Of a stretch of DNA of 64,000 nucleotides, positions 47,832 through 57,390 are shown piece by piece. Below the pieces are notes generated by a model. That model saw only the letters and a list, made by a program, of their open reading frames with translations. It searched no databases and was not told where the DNA came from. Position 1 is the first letter of the stretch, and each line of letters starts with the position of its first letter. Source of the DNA: Cryomorpha sp963741985 (GTDB taxonomy: Bacteria > Bacteroidota > Bacteroidia > Flavobacteriales_D > Cryomorphaceae); the NCBI GenBank assembly GCA_963741985.1, contig CAVUKD010000002.1, forward strand, positions 682,001 through 746,000. The letters run 5' to 3'. Position numbers and translations under genes: made by a program.

Positions 47832-48908
47832 ATGAACTCAAAACCATACCAAAAAAAAATAACAGCAACCGTCGGAATAGGCCTGATGTCAGGCACTTCA
47901 CTCGATGGAGTAGATATCGCTATATGTCGATTTCCGGATAAAAACACATTCGACTTGCTCTATTTCCAGAGCATAGAATACCCCATTGAATGGCAAAAAA
48001 AGCTAGGCTCTGCACATTTATTAAGTGGTCTTGCGCTCCAATTCCTTGAAAAAGAATATTCAGAATACCTTGCTGAGATGATTTTGAGCTGTGTGAAAGA
48101 GAGCGAGCAGAACCCCGATTTCATTTCTTGTCACGGACACACTATATTTCATCAACCCGAAAATGGATTGACCTATCAAATGCTCAATGGAGCAATTCTG
48201 GCAATACGCACCGGAATAAAAACCATCTGTGATTTTCGTCGCGGCGATTTGGCTCAAGGCGGACAAGGTGCACCACTTGTGCCTATTGGCGACAGAACCC
48301 TTTTCGGAAAATATGCCGCTTGTATAAATATTGGTGGTTTTGCCAATATCAGTTTCGAAAAGAATGATCAAAGAATTGCGTACGATATTTCTCCGGCGAA
48401 TATTATCTTGAATCATCTCGCTGAGCGCGAAGGGTTGTCTTACGACAAAAATGGCGCATTAGCCAAAAGCGGAAATCAGATTCCATCCCTTCTAAAAGAA
48501 TTAAATTCACTTTCATATTACTCAAAAAAACCTCCGAAATCCCTTGGCCGGGAGTGGGTGGAATCTGAAATAATTCCACTTATTGCGAATGGAAACACCA
48601 GAGATTTGCTTGCGACATGTACGACTCATATCGGGTACGAGATAGGTAGTGCCCTCGGATCCATTTCCCGAAAGGGAAGCGTATTAATAACTGGAGGAGG
48701 AGCTTACAACAGACATTTAATTAATGAAATAGAATCAAACACGAATCACATAATTCATATTCCCGACCCAAATGTGGTAGAAGGAAAGGAAGCAATTATT
48801 TTCGCTTATCTCGGGTGGCTCCGAATCTTTGATACCCCCAATATTCTCGCATCCGTAACCGGCGGAGAAAATGACATTTGTGGGGGCTCCATTTATTTGG
48901 GCAAATAA
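47832..48908 (+). CDS. anmK: Anhydro-N-acetylmuramic acid kinase
   Basis: A 358-residue sugar kinase that opens and phosphorylates 1,6-anhydroMurNAc in cell-wall recycling. Signature GLMSGTSLDGVDIAIC at the N terminus, SCHGHTIFHQPE, CDFRRGDLAQGGQGAPLVP, NIGGFANISF and VLITGGGAYNRHL. Full length. With murF nearby, the window has both de novo and recycling steps for peptidoglycan. Confidence 0.94.
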   Translation: MNSKPYQKKITATVGIGLMSGTSLDGVDIAICRFPDKNTFDLLYFQSIEYPIEWQKKLGSAHLLSGLALQFLEKEYSEYLAEMILSCVKESEQNPDFISCHGHTIFHQPENGLTYQMLNGAILAIRTGIKTICDFRRGDLAQGGQGAPLVPIGDRTLFGKYAACINIGGFANISFEKNDQRIAYDISPANIILNHLAEREGLSYDKNGALAKSGNQIPSLLKELNSLSYYSKKPPKSLGREWVESEIIPLIANGNTRDLLATCTTHIGYEIGSALGSISRKGSVLITGGGAYNRHLINEIESNTNHIIHIPDPNVVEGKEAIIFAYLGWLRIFDTPNILASVTGGENDICGGSIYLGK

Positions 48909-48939
48909 AATGTTAATTAGCGGATAACATTTACAGGAA

Positions 48940-48973
48940 TTTGCCTTAAGACACCGCGGTTTTAATATATTTG
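48940..48973 (+). promoter_or_regulatory. Promoter for the glutamate-type dehydrogenase
   Basis: TATATTTG at 48966-48973 matches TAnnTTTG and lies 27 bases before the ATG at 49001. A TTTG at 48940-48943 could be the -33 box, but the 22-base spacer is longer than the usual 19. Confidence 0.5.
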
Positions 48974-49000
48974 CGCGACGTTAAAAAATCCATTTTTGCA

Positions 49001-50227
49001 ATGCTCGAATTACTTCAAAAATTTGAAAACAAAACCCCGGAAATCGTATTTGAATGGCACGATGCAGAAACAGAAGCTCGTGGGTGGGTAGTCATCAATT
49101 CCCTTCGTGGAGGAGCTGCCGGTGGCGGCACCCGAATGAGAAAAGGACTTGACCGACGCGAAGTAGAATCGCTTGCCAAAACCATGGAAGTGAAATTTTC
49201 GGTTTCGGGCCCACCTATAGGTGGCGCCAAAAGTGGAATAGATTTCGACCCACAAGACCCGCGGAAACGGGGTGTGCTTGAAAGATGGTACAAAGCAGTG
49301 GCTCCACTGCTCAAAAATTATTATGGAACTGGCGGCGATTTAAATGTCGATGAGATACACGAAGTTATTCCTATTACTGAAGATTTTGGCGTATGGCATC
49401 CACAAGAAGGTGTGGTAAACGGTCACTTTCAACCACGTGAGAATGAAAAAATTCAACAGATTGGCCAGTTGCGTTTTGGTGTTTCCAAAGTGGTAGAAGA
49501 CCCAAAGTACACACCCGATCCGATGCGCAAATACGTGATAGCCGATATGATAACGGGTTACGGCGTAGCGATGAGTGTACTTCATTATTACAACCTTGCA
49601 GGAGAATCGTACCGCGGAAAACGCGCGATTATTCAGGGTTGGGGAAATGTTGGAGCCTCAGCGGCTTTCTATTTGGCCCAGGCCGATGTTAAAATCGTTG
49701 GAATAATCGATCGCCTTGGTGGAAAGATTAAAACAGATGGCCTCAGTTTTGAAGAAATAAAAGAATTATTCTTCAACAAGGACGGAAACATGCTCAAAGC
49801 TATTGATTTAAAAAGTTTTGAGGAAATGAATCAAGATATTTGGGATACACCCGCAGAAATATTTCTACCGTGTGCGGCTTCCCGACTGGTTCGTCAGGAT
49901 CAGGTAGATCGCATGATCAATGCTGGAATGGAAGTAATAGCCTGTGGCGCCAATGTACCGTTCGCAGATGCTGAAATATTCTTCGGCCCAATTATGGCCT
50001 ATACCGACAAGCAAATCAGTATTATCCCCGATTTTATTGCCAATTGCGGAATGGCACGGGTTTTTGCGTACTGCATGGAAAAAGGTGTGGAAATGAGCGA
50101 TGAAGCAATTTTTGCGGATGCGTCCAATGTCATCAAATCTGCGCTTGAAGAAATTTTTAAGCGCAACCCTTCAAAGAAAAATATGGCTGAAACGGGTTTT
50201 GAAATTGCCCTCTCACAACTGATCTAA
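49001..50227 (+). CDS. Glu/Leu/Phe/Val dehydrogenase
   Basis: 408 residues from the ATG at 49001 (MLELLQKFENKTPEIVFEWH); a TTG at 48971 overlaps the promoter box and is rejected. NAD(P)-dependent amino-acid dehydrogenase family: GGAAGGGTRMRKG, the catalytic Lys region GPPIGGAKSGIDFDP, GTGGDLNVDE, and a Rossmann fold with IIQGWGNVGASAAFYLA. It interconverts an amino acid and its 2-oxo acid. The GGAKSGI motif is of the glutamate dehydrogenase group, but substrate cannot be fixed by reading. It is 2 bases from nhaD, so probably co-transcribed. Confidence 0.9.
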   Translation: MLELLQKFENKTPEIVFEWHDAETEARGWVVINSLRGGAAGGGTRMRKGLDRREVESLAKTMEVKFSVSGPPIGGAKSGIDFDPQDPRKRGVLERWYKAVAPLLKNYYGTGGDLNVDEIHEVIPITEDFGVWHPQEGVVNGHFQPRENEKIQQIGQLRFGVSKVVEDPKYTPDPMRKYVIADMITGYGVAMSVLHYYNLAGESYRGKRAIIQGWGNVGASAAFYLAQADVKIVGIIDRLGGKIKTDGLSFEEIKELFFNKDGNMLKAIDLKSFEEMNQDIWDTPAEIFLPCAASRLVRQDQVDRMINAGMEVIACGANVPFADAEIFFGPIMAYTDKQISIIPDFIANCGMARVFAYCMEKGVEMSDEAIFADASNVIKSALEEIFKRNPSKKNMAETGFEIALSQLI

Positions 50228-50229
50228 AA

Positions 50230-51594
50230 ATGGAAATCGCAATAATTATTGTGTTCGTACTTGGTTATGTAGCCATAGCCCTCGAACACCCGTTACATGT
50301 TGATAAAGCAGCCTCAGCGCTCCTCCTCGGTATTATCTGCTGGACAATATTCGTACTGGGCATTCATGAAAACATTACCCAATTTGTTCAAGGCGGATTA
50401 AACGAATTTCTCACACGCAACCCACTCATAGATGAAGGAGATACGATGAACGGCTTTCTCGAGTCGCGGTTTATGTACCACCTTAGCGAGATTGCAAGTA
50501 TCCTCTTCTTCCTGATGGGCGCCATGACGATAGTCGAAACGATCGATGCACATGGCGGTTTCAGTATTATTACAAACAAAATTTCAACATCCAATAAAGT
50601 AAAACTTCTGTGGATTGTATGTTTCATTACGTTCTTCTTAAGTGCTGTCCTCGACAATCTTACGACTACAATTGTTATGATTTCGCTGCTGCGAAAATTA
50701 ATAAAGGATAAAGAAACCCGTTGGTTTTTTGTAGGGTTTGTAGTCATCGCAGCCAATGCCGGTGGGGCGTTCTCTCCCATTGGAGATGTCACGACCACAA
50801 TGCTTTGGATTAAAAAACAAATTCCGGATGTACAGGGTATTGTGGAACACGTATTCCTACCCGCAGTAGCCACACTTGCTTTGCCATTAGCAGTGCTGAG
50901 TTTCACTCTGAAAGGAAACGTAGTACGACCTGAGGTAGGGAAAATTGGATCTGAAGATAATATTGCGAGCCTTAGAGAACAAAATATCGTATTTATTCTC
51001 GGTATTGGCGGCCTATTATTTGTTCCCGTTTTCAAAACAGTTACGCATCTTCCTCCTTTTATGGGAATGATGTTCAGCCTTGGCGTGCTTTGGGTCGTAA
51101 CCGAAATGATGCACAAGCACAAGAAACCGAGTCTCAAGAAAGAACTTTCTATTCTGGGAACCTTGAGAAAAATAGATATGCCATCAGTACTATTCTTTAT
51201 GGGAATCCTGCTCGGCGTTGCTGCTCTGCAGGAAGTCGGCATCTTGCGTGAAGTAGCTCAATTTCTCGATCAAAAAGTTGGAAATATATACGCTATCAAT
51301 TTTTCAATAGGGCTGCTCTCTTCTATTGTTGACAACGTACCACTCGTGGCCGCAGCTCAGGGAATGTACGATATCCAACCCTCAGGTGTATTTGCACAGG
51401 ATGGAAATTTCTGGCTTTTCCTCGCCTATTGTGCAGGTACAGGTGGAAGCGTTCTTATTATTGGGTCTGCCGCCGGTGTTGCAGCCATGGGGCTCGAAAG
51501 AATCGACTTTATATGGTATCTTAAAAAGATCTCATGGCTTGCACTTCTCGGTTATATAGCCGGCTCAGTGATATTCATACTCACGAGTGCATAA
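50230..51594 (+). CDS. nhaD: Na+/H+ antiporter NhaD
   Basis: 454-residue inner-membrane protein of the ion-transporter superfamily with about 12 membrane segments. Key patches: SALLLGIICWTIFVLGI, FFLSAVLDNLTTTIVMISLL (charged Asp in a membrane helix), NAGGAFSPIGDVTTTMLWI, and LLSSIVDNVPLVAAAQGM, the second half's matching helix. It exports sodium in exchange for protons, typical of marine or salt-tolerant Bacteroidota. Directly downstream of the dehydrogenase gene. Confidence 0.9.
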   Translation: MEIAIIIVFVLGYVAIALEHPLHVDKAASALLLGIICWTIFVLGIHENITQFVQGGLNEFLTRNPLIDEGDTMNGFLESRFMYHLSEIASILFFLMGAMTIVETIDAHGGFSIITNKISTSNKVKLLWIVCFITFFLSAVLDNLTTTIVMISLLRKLIKDKETRWFFVGFVVIAANAGGAFSPIGDVTTTMLWIKKQIPDVQGIVEHVFLPAVATLALPLAVLSFTLKGNVVRPEVGKIGSEDNIASLREQNIVFILGIGGLLFVPVFKTVTHLPPFMGMMFSLGVLWVVTEMMHKHKKPSLKKELSILGTLRKIDMPSVLFFMGILLGVAALQEVGILREVAQFLDQKVGNIYAINFSIGLLSSIVDNVPLVAAAQGMYDIQPSGVFAQDGNFWLFLAYCAGTGGSVLIIGSAAGVAAMGLERIDFIWYLKKISWLALLGYIAGSVIFILTSA

Positions 51595-51645
51595 TTTGTT
51601 GACAAGTCTTGCGTTTTATTCACAAACCTGTTCTATCATTGTTCT

Positions 51646-52350
51646 ATGATATCATTCCTATTTTTACAAAATACTGCGGGAATTGCAGTAGCTGATTCAG
51701 TCGCCAATGCGGCTCCAACAGAAGAAACCATTTCAATCTGGCAATTGATTGTCGAAGGTGGTTGGTACATTATGGTCCCTTTGGGAATTTTGTCGGTACT
51801 TGCCATATATATTTTTGCCGAAAGGTGGATGGCAATAGCGAAGGCCTCGAAAGAAGACAAGAACTTTATGAATCGCATAAAAGATTATGTGAGCGACGGG
51901 AAATTGGAAGCTGCTCGGAGTCTTTGTATTTCAACTGATACGCCTATTGCGCGCATGCTCGACAAAGGTGTTTCCCGAATAGGCAAATCAATGGACGACG
52001 TGAATGCTTCAATCGAAAATGTGGGAAAACTTGAAGTGTATAAACTTGAAAAAGGTCTTCCCGTGTTGGCCACCGTTGCCGGAGCCGCTCCGATGATTGG
52101 ATTTCTGGGAACGGTAATCGGTATGATTATGACCTTCCACGCGATGAAAATTTCCGGAAACGGTGTAGAGATATCAGCCCTTTCGGGAGGTATTATGCAG
52201 GCCATGGTTACCACTGTAGCAGGGTTGGTAATCGGAATTATAGCATATATAGCCTACAATACGCTGGTAGTTCGCGTTGACAAAGTGGTTCACAATATGG
52301 AAGCACGGTCTATGGAATTTATTGACCTACTCGAAGAACCGGGAAACTAA
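51646..52350 (+). CDS. exbB: MotA/TolQ/ExbB proton channel family protein
   Basis: A 234-residue inner-membrane protein with three membrane helices: LIVEGGWYIMVPLGILSVLAIYIFAERW (part), GLPVLATVAGAAPMIGFLGTVIGMIMTF and GIMQAMVTTVAGLVIGIIAYIAY. The last two carry the family's conserved Gly/Thr pattern. With ExbD and TonB downstream it forms the proton-driven motor energising outer-membrane receptors. Operon exbB-exbD-tonB-folC. Confidence 0.92.
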   Translation: MISFLFLQNTAGIAVADSVANAAPTEETISIWQLIVEGGWYIMVPLGILSVLAIYIFAERWMAIAKASKEDKNFMNRIKDYVSDGKLEAARSLCISTDTPIARMLDKGVSRIGKSMDDVNASIENVGKLEVYKLEKGLPVLATVAGAAPMIGFLGTVIGMIMTFHAMKISGNGVEISALSGGIMQAMVTTVAGLVIGIIAYIAYNTLVVRVDKVVHNMEARSMEFIDLLEEPGN

Positions 52351-52406
52351 CCCGCAAACGAGTAACTCTATAATATTCATACCCGAAACCTTTTTAAAAC
52401 AAGAAT

Positions 52407-52799
52407 ATGAACTTAAGATCCCGAAATAAAGTTGACGCGAGTTTCTCCATGTCGTCTATGACGGATTTGGTATTCCTGCTTTTGATCTTTTTTATTATCG
52501 TTTCTACTTTAGTTAGTCCGTATGCGCTTCCTGTAGATTTGCCCGTAAGCAAGAATAAATCGAAGGAGAAGCAGAATGTATCGCTCAGGATTGATAAAGA
52601 TATGATCTATTCCGTTAATAATCAGATAATCGATCCAGCAGTGCTGGAATCTGAGCTCACAAGCAAGCTGAGCACCTTTGCCGAGCCAAGCATCGTCATG
52701 CACGTAGATCAAAGTGTGCCAACTGGTGCAACGGTAAAAGTCCTCGACATTGCCAAACAGCATAAATGGAAAATAGTATTGGCTACCAAGCCAAAATAA
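52407..52799 (+). CDS. exbD: ExbD/TolR family biopolymer transport protein
   Basis: 130 residues, one N-terminal membrane helix (SMTDLVFLLLIFFIIVSTLV) with the essential Asp in the helix start, and a periplasmic domain. Partner of ExbB in converting the proton gradient to TonB movement. Short members like this are common in Bacteroidota. Lies 56 bases after exbB and 70 before tonB. Confidence 0.92.
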   Translation: MNLRSRNKVDASFSMSSMTDLVFLLLIFFIIVSTLVSPYALPVDLPVSKNKSKEKQNVSLRIDKDMIYSVNNQIIDPAVLESELTSKLSTFAEPSIVMHVDQSVPTGATVKVLDIAKQHKWKIVLATKPK

Positions 52800-52869
52800 G
52801 AAGATTATGCAATCAAACAGAAGATTGTACGATTCTTGCTTATTTTAATGAAAACAAAAATCTTAGAAA

Positions 52870-53670
52870 ATGGCAGAACAAACCGATAAAAACAGAAAGC
52901 GCAAGGCGGCTATCGTTACGGTAGTATTCCACGCCATTGCCATTCTTTTATTTTTGATTTACGGTTTGAAAGAACCCAATCCACCGCTTGAAGAACAGGG
53001 TGCCTCCATCGAATTTGGCTGGGATGACGCCGCTGCCGGCGACGCTGTAGCCGATATTGAAGAAACACAACCTCAACCCAATCCAGTAAAAAATGAAAGC
53101 CCTGAGGAAACAGTAAAAGAAAGCCCTGCCGAAGAAGTAGCCTCTGACGAAAACAGCGACGTAGCCATTCCCGACGCCAAAGAAAAACCGGAAACCAAAC
53201 CAAAAGATCCAAAACCCGAACCGAAACCCAAGCCCGTAGAAAAACCCAAACCCACCGTAAGCGACCAGCTGAGCAATGCGCTCGAATCACTCAACCAACC
53301 TGCAGGTGGCGGAAGCCAGGGAGACAAAGAGGGTAAAGGAGATCAGGGAAACCCGGAAGGAACTACTGGTAACGGAGCGCTAGGAGGTGGTAGCGGAAGC
53401 TGGCAACTCGATGGCCGCAGCATGATAGGTGGCTATGGGACAAAAATCACTGACACTAAAGAAGAAGGCATTGTGGTGCTCAATATTTGGGTAGACCGCA
53501 ACGGTAAAGTTACTAAAGTACAGCCTAACTTGCGTGAATCGAATACCACTTCGCAATACCTTATAAATATGGCGAAGAATGACGTGCTTAATAATTTTAG
53601 ATATAATGGCGATCCCTCCGCTTCGATCGAACAACGTGGAATAGTGCGCTACGATTTCAAGCTCAAATAA
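52870..53670 (+). CDS. tonB: TonB family energy transducer
   Basis: 266 residues: an N-terminal membrane anchor (KAAIVTVVFHAIAILLFLIYGL), a long acidic then Pro/Lys-rich periplasm-spanning segment (KPETKPKDPKPEPKPKPVEK), a Gly-rich hinge, and a C-terminal domain (GIVVLNIWVDRNGKVTKVQP...GIVRYDFKLK) of the TonB type, slightly divergent. The protein crosses the periplasm to contact outer-membrane receptors. Ends exactly where folC begins. Confidence 0.87.
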   Translation: MAEQTDKNRKRKAAIVTVVFHAIAILLFLIYGLKEPNPPLEEQGASIEFGWDDAAAGDAVADIEETQPQPNPVKNESPEETVKESPAEEVASDENSDVAIPDAKEKPETKPKDPKPEPKPKPVEKPKPTVSDQLSNALESLNQPAGGGSQGDKEGKGDQGNPEGTTGNGALGGGSGSWQLDGRSMIGGYGTKITDTKEEGIVVLNIWVDRNGKVTKVQPNLRESNTTSQYLINMAKNDVLNNFRYNGDPSASIEQRGIVRYDFKLK

Positions 53671-54885
53671 ATGGACTACGCCAAAACGGTTGACTATCTA
53701 TTTAGCCAACTGCCCATGTTTCAGCGTATAGGTGGCGCTGCCTACAAAGCCGACCTGGGCAATATACGAGCCTTTTGTGAATTGATGGGTAATCCGCAAA
53801 ATGAATTCAAATCTATACATATCGCTGGCACTAATGGCAAAGGGTCTGTGAGTTCGACGCTGGCATCAATTTTTTCTACATGCGGATACAAAACCGGCCT
53901 GTTTACTTCACCCCATTTGAAAGATTACCGCGAACGAATTCGAATTAACGGAGCTAAAATCTCCGAAGAATTCGTTATCAACTTCGTAGAAAAGTATAAA
54001 ATGGACGCTGCAGAACTCAAGCCATCTTTCTTCGAATTTACCTGCGCTATGGCATTCGATTATTTCGCAAAAGAAAAAGTAGATATCGCCATTCTGGAAG
54101 TTGGCATGGGCGGCCGGCTCGACTCAACCAATGTTGTGATACCTCAGATAGCCGTTATCACTTCAATCGCGCTGGACCATCAACAATATCTCGGGGCAAC
54201 CATCGAAGAGATTGCCGCTGAGAAAGCTGGAATTATTAAACAAGACGTGCCAGTAGTGATTGGTAATAACAAAACAGGGATAGAGACGATCTTGGCAAAT
54301 CTTGCCCTTCAGAAACGGGCACCATTTACTTTTGCACGCGATACCCCCCGGGCTTATGCCACCGATCTCCAAGGTGCATATCAAACTGAGAATATGCGTA
54401 CTGTCACAACTGTGGTAAAGATAGCGCGGGAATTGGGATTCGAGTTGAATGAAACATGCGTAAAAAAAGGTGCCATGCATGTAGCTGAAAACACCGGTCT
54501 GCGTGGCAGGTGGGAGACCCTTTCGCAAAATCCACGAATTATTGCTGATGTTGGCCATAATGCTTCGGGCGTGTCGCAAGTCGTTGAAGCATTACGTCGC
54601 GAAAGCTTTGAACGCCTTCACATGGTATGGGGAATGGTAAGCGATAAAGATGCTTCAGCGATTCTCAAACTTCTCCCCACGTCGGCCTCTTACTATTGGT
54701 GCAAACCTGATGTTCCGCGTGGCAAAAATGCACAAGAATTAGCAACCGAGGCAATGAAGTACTCACTTGAAGGCAAGGATTATCCCTCCGTTTCAACTGC
54801 ATTGGCTGCAGCCAAATCGGAAGCCGGAGTGAGGGATTTGATCTTTGTAGGCGGTAGCGTATTTGTAGTAGCCGAAATTTTATAG
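53671..54885 (+). CDS. folC: Bifunctional dihydrofolate/folylpolyglutamate synthase
   Basis: A 404-residue Mur-ligase-like enzyme adding glutamates to folate. ATP loop HIAGTNGKGSVSSTLASIF near residue 50, FTSPHLKDYRERIRING, LEVGMGGRLDSTNVV, SIALDHQQYLGATIEEIAAEKAGIIK (given in part), and ADVGHNASGV at the C-terminal domain. Complete. No gap to tonB, so it is the last gene of the exbB operon, a pairing with no obvious functional link. Confidence 0.95.
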   Translation: MDYAKTVDYLFSQLPMFQRIGGAAYKADLGNIRAFCELMGNPQNEFKSIHIAGTNGKGSVSSTLASIFSTCGYKTGLFTSPHLKDYRERIRINGAKISEEFVINFVEKYKMDAAELKPSFFEFTCAMAFDYFAKEKVDIAILEVGMGGRLDSTNVVIPQIAVITSIALDHQQYLGATIEEIAAEKAGIIKQDVPVVIGNNKTGIETILANLALQKRAPFTFARDTPRAYATDLQGAYQTENMRTVTTVVKIARELGFELNETCVKKGAMHVAENTGLRGRWETLSQNPRIIADVGHNASGVSQVVEALRRESFERLHMVWGMVSDKDASAILKLLPTSASYYWCKPDVPRGKNAQELATEAMKYSLEGKDYPSVSTALAAAKSEAGVRDLIFVGGSVFVVAEIL

Positions 54886-54970
54886 CTGTTAATCAGGAAT
54901 ATAGAAATCTGCCAAAACATTTTTATCTGTTTTTGATTGAAGTAACCTTAATTCTTTTACTTTCGATTTA

Positions 54971-56725
54971 ATGGAAAAAGCAATCATTCACCGCAACCCA
55001 CCCAAACTCAAAGAATTGGCAGCCACAGCCATTTGTGGAAACGACATAAGTAGTTCATGTCTCTACGTTTCGGCGGTTTCGATAGCTTATGCCGGTCAGT
55101 ACGCCTGGATTTCGCTGCTTATGGTAGCCGGCGTACTCTTTCTCTTTCGAAAAATATATGGAGAGGTAGTCGGTGCACTACCTTTAAATGGTGGTGCCTA
55201 CAATGCATTGCTGAATACCACCCGTAAATCAACAGCCTCTGTCGCTGCCGCCTTAACCATCCTCTCATACATGGCCACCGCAGTAATCTCAGCCACAGAA
55301 GCTATGAAATATTTAGGCAGTCTCTGGAGTAGCCTTCCTATTATTATTGCTACTGTCGTACTGCTCTTCTTGTTTATGATGCTCGTTATCTCAGGTATTA
55401 CCGAATCTTCGCGCGTAGCAATTGGTATCTTTTTGATACATCTTACTTCGCTGAGTGTGCTTGTCATATTCAGTGCTTACTATTTTATTTCCCATGGCTT
55501 CGACACTTTTCTCGCCAACTTTCATCTACCGGTAGAAGGTAGCATAGTGATGGCTCTGTTTTTCGGCTTTTCGGCAGCAATGCTGGGAGTAAGTGGCTTT
55601 GAGAGTTCTGCCAATTATGTTGAAGAACAGGCTGATGGAGTGTTCCCAAAAACGCTTAAAAACATGTGGATAGTGGTGAGTATTTTCAACCCCTTGATTG
55701 CTTTTCTGGCCATTGCCATTTTGCCATTAGGCCAGATTGGAGGCAATGAAGATACCCTCCTGTCATTTATGGGAAGTATAGCGGGAGGCGGGTGGCTTTC
55801 ATATGTGATTTCGATAGATGCCGTACTTGTTTTGAGTGGAGCGGTACTAACTTCTTTTGTAGGTGTAATGGGGCTTGCAGAACGGATAGCTCTCGATCGA
55901 GTTTTGCCTCAGTTTTTATTGAAAAAGAATAAAAAAGGAAGTTCTTATCGCATTATTATCATATTCTTTATTCTGTGTGCCTCCGTACTTTTGGTGACCA
56001 TGGGCAACATTAAACAATTGGCCGGAATCTACACAATTGCATTTTTATGTGTCATGATCTTATTTGCCATCGGAAACATTCTTTTAAAAATTAAACGGAG
56101 CCGACTGCCACGGCCTGAGCGAGCGAGCTGGCCGTCCGTTTTTGTAGCTATTTTTGCCGTTGCCCTCGGACTCATTGGAAACATCGTTCTTAACCCTGCA
56201 TATCTCGGAGTCTTTTTTGAATACCTCATTCCTACCCTGCTCATTGTTTTCTTTATGCTTCATCGCTCCATGGTTCTCAAGTTTTTCCTGCGCATAGTCG
56301 AGTATTTTATCCCCAAGAATCGGCGCATATTTCGAAAAATTAATCTCATTACGGAGCGGTTTATCAATAGAATCGATGCACAGGAATTTGTATTCTTCAC
56401 CGATCACGACGATATTTCCATTCTCAATCATGTACTTCTCTACATTCGTGAGAACGAGCATGCCAGGAAATTGAAGATCGTATGGATAATTGAAAGAGGG
56501 GAAAGCCTTTCGGCAAAAACCCTGCGTGATATTGATGTACTGGATCGCGCTTACCCAGATATAGCTATAGAAGTAGCAGAAGAAAAAGGCGTATTCGGTC
56601 CAGAGATCATCGAAGAACTATCACACAAGTGGAATATCCCTATCAACTTTATGTTTATCGGATCACCGGGAGATAAATTTCCACACAGAGTGGAAGATTT
56701 AGGTGGAGTGCGGTTGATTATTTGA
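54971..56725 (+). CDS. APC-family amino-acid permease with cytoplasmic Usp-like tail
   Basis: 584 residues. The first ~450 form about 12 membrane segments of the amino acid-polyamine-organocation fold, with unwound-helix patches ICGNDISSSCLYVSAVSIAYAG (part) and GFSAAMLGVSGFESSANYVEE. The last ~130 residues are soluble (EFVFFTDHDDISILNHVLLYI...LKIVWIIERGE...NIPINFMFIGSPGDKFP) with alternating strands and helices resembling a universal-stress-protein domain. Such tails can regulate transport by nucleotide binding. A separate Usp gene lies convergently 665 bases downstream. Substrate unknown. Confidence 0.85.
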   Translation: MEKAIIHRNPPKLKELAATAICGNDISSSCLYVSAVSIAYAGQYAWISLLMVAGVLFLFRKIYGEVVGALPLNGGAYNALLNTTRKSTASVAAALTILSYMATAVISATEAMKYLGSLWSSLPIIIATVVLLFLFMMLVISGITESSRVAIGIFLIHLTSLSVLVIFSAYYFISHGFDTFLANFHLPVEGSIVMALFFGFSAAMLGVSGFESSANYVEEQADGVFPKTLKNMWIVVSIFNPLIAFLAIAILPLGQIGGNEDTLLSFMGSIAGGGWLSYVISIDAVLVLSGAVLTSFVGVMGLAERIALDRVLPQFLLKKNKKGSSYRIIIIFFILCASVLLVTMGNIKQLAGIYTIAFLCVMILFAIGNILLKIKRSRLPRPERASWPSVFVAIFAVALGLIGNIVLNPAYLGVFFEYLIPTLLIVFFMLHRSMVLKFFLRIVEYFIPKNRRIFRKINLITERFINRIDAQEFVFFTDHDDISILNHVLLYIRENEHARKLKIVWIIERGESLSAKTLRDIDVLDRAYPDIAIEVAEEKGVFGPEIIEELSHKWNIPINFMFIGSPGDKFPHRVEDLGGVRLII

Positions 56726-57008
56726 GCAGTTGGTTTTTAGTTTTTGCCCTTTTCCGTCCGCGAAATTTTCATCTATAAACGCCCTATATCCCACAGTGAT
56801 ACTGAGTTAGCTTGAATTTATTTCAGGGTTCTTTTTAAGCATCCCTGAAAAAGGGTGTCAAGTTCTGTAGTAAAGTTGCTGACCGGAAGACCGGCTGGTA
56901 TAAATAACCGCTAACAATTGATTACCTCCCCGATATCGCTCATTCTTTTTAACGTTGAGACCAAATTATACGTCCCCTACTCCCCTTCTTGAAGACACCA
57001 CGACGTAG

Positions 57009-57272
57009 ATGCCGCCTCCCGCCTTTTTCTACAAAGGCGTCTTTTATACCCTGGCAAATACAGAAATCCTTTTCGAATATCAGTTCCAAGAAGTTATTCA
57101 GGAGGCTCGTCTTTCTAAAAGGGTAATTCTCGATAAATTGTATTTGAAAAACAATGATAATGAAAATGACAAAATAGTTCCTTTGAAACAATATTTTCAG
57201 ATTGAATGGGATATTAAAGGCACATCGGGAAATTGGTTGGCTTTTTTGGTCGCTTGTCAAATTACGAAATGA
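57009..57272 (+). CDS. Doubtful 87-residue ORF in a 665-base gap
   Basis: ATG at 57009; reads YKGVFYTLANTEILFEYQFQ and ends SGNWLAFLVACQITK. Composition is protein-like (mixed polar and hydrophobic), but there is no family I know, no promoter and no partner. It may be a remnant of a larger gene. The rest of 56726-57390 shows no other gene. Confidence 0.25.
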   Translation: MPPPAFFYKGVFYTLANTEILFEYQFQEVIQEARLSKRVILDKLYLKNNDNENDKIVPLKQYFQIEWDIKGTSGNWLAFLVACQITK

Positions 57273-57390
57273 AGTCAGAGCAAGGTTTTGACTATATAAA
57301 GAACTCGGGGCAAGCGAAAATCCTGTGGAACTAACTATACCTGTTGGAAAAAGTACTTGAAATAAGTATTATTGTCCATTCATATGGCCA

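Noticed and set aside
50388..51242. 284-codon open frame antisense to nhaD
   Set aside because: It is the mirror of hydrophobic nhaD codons, rich in Thr/Pro/Ile/Arg with no domain. nhaD is clearly the real gene.
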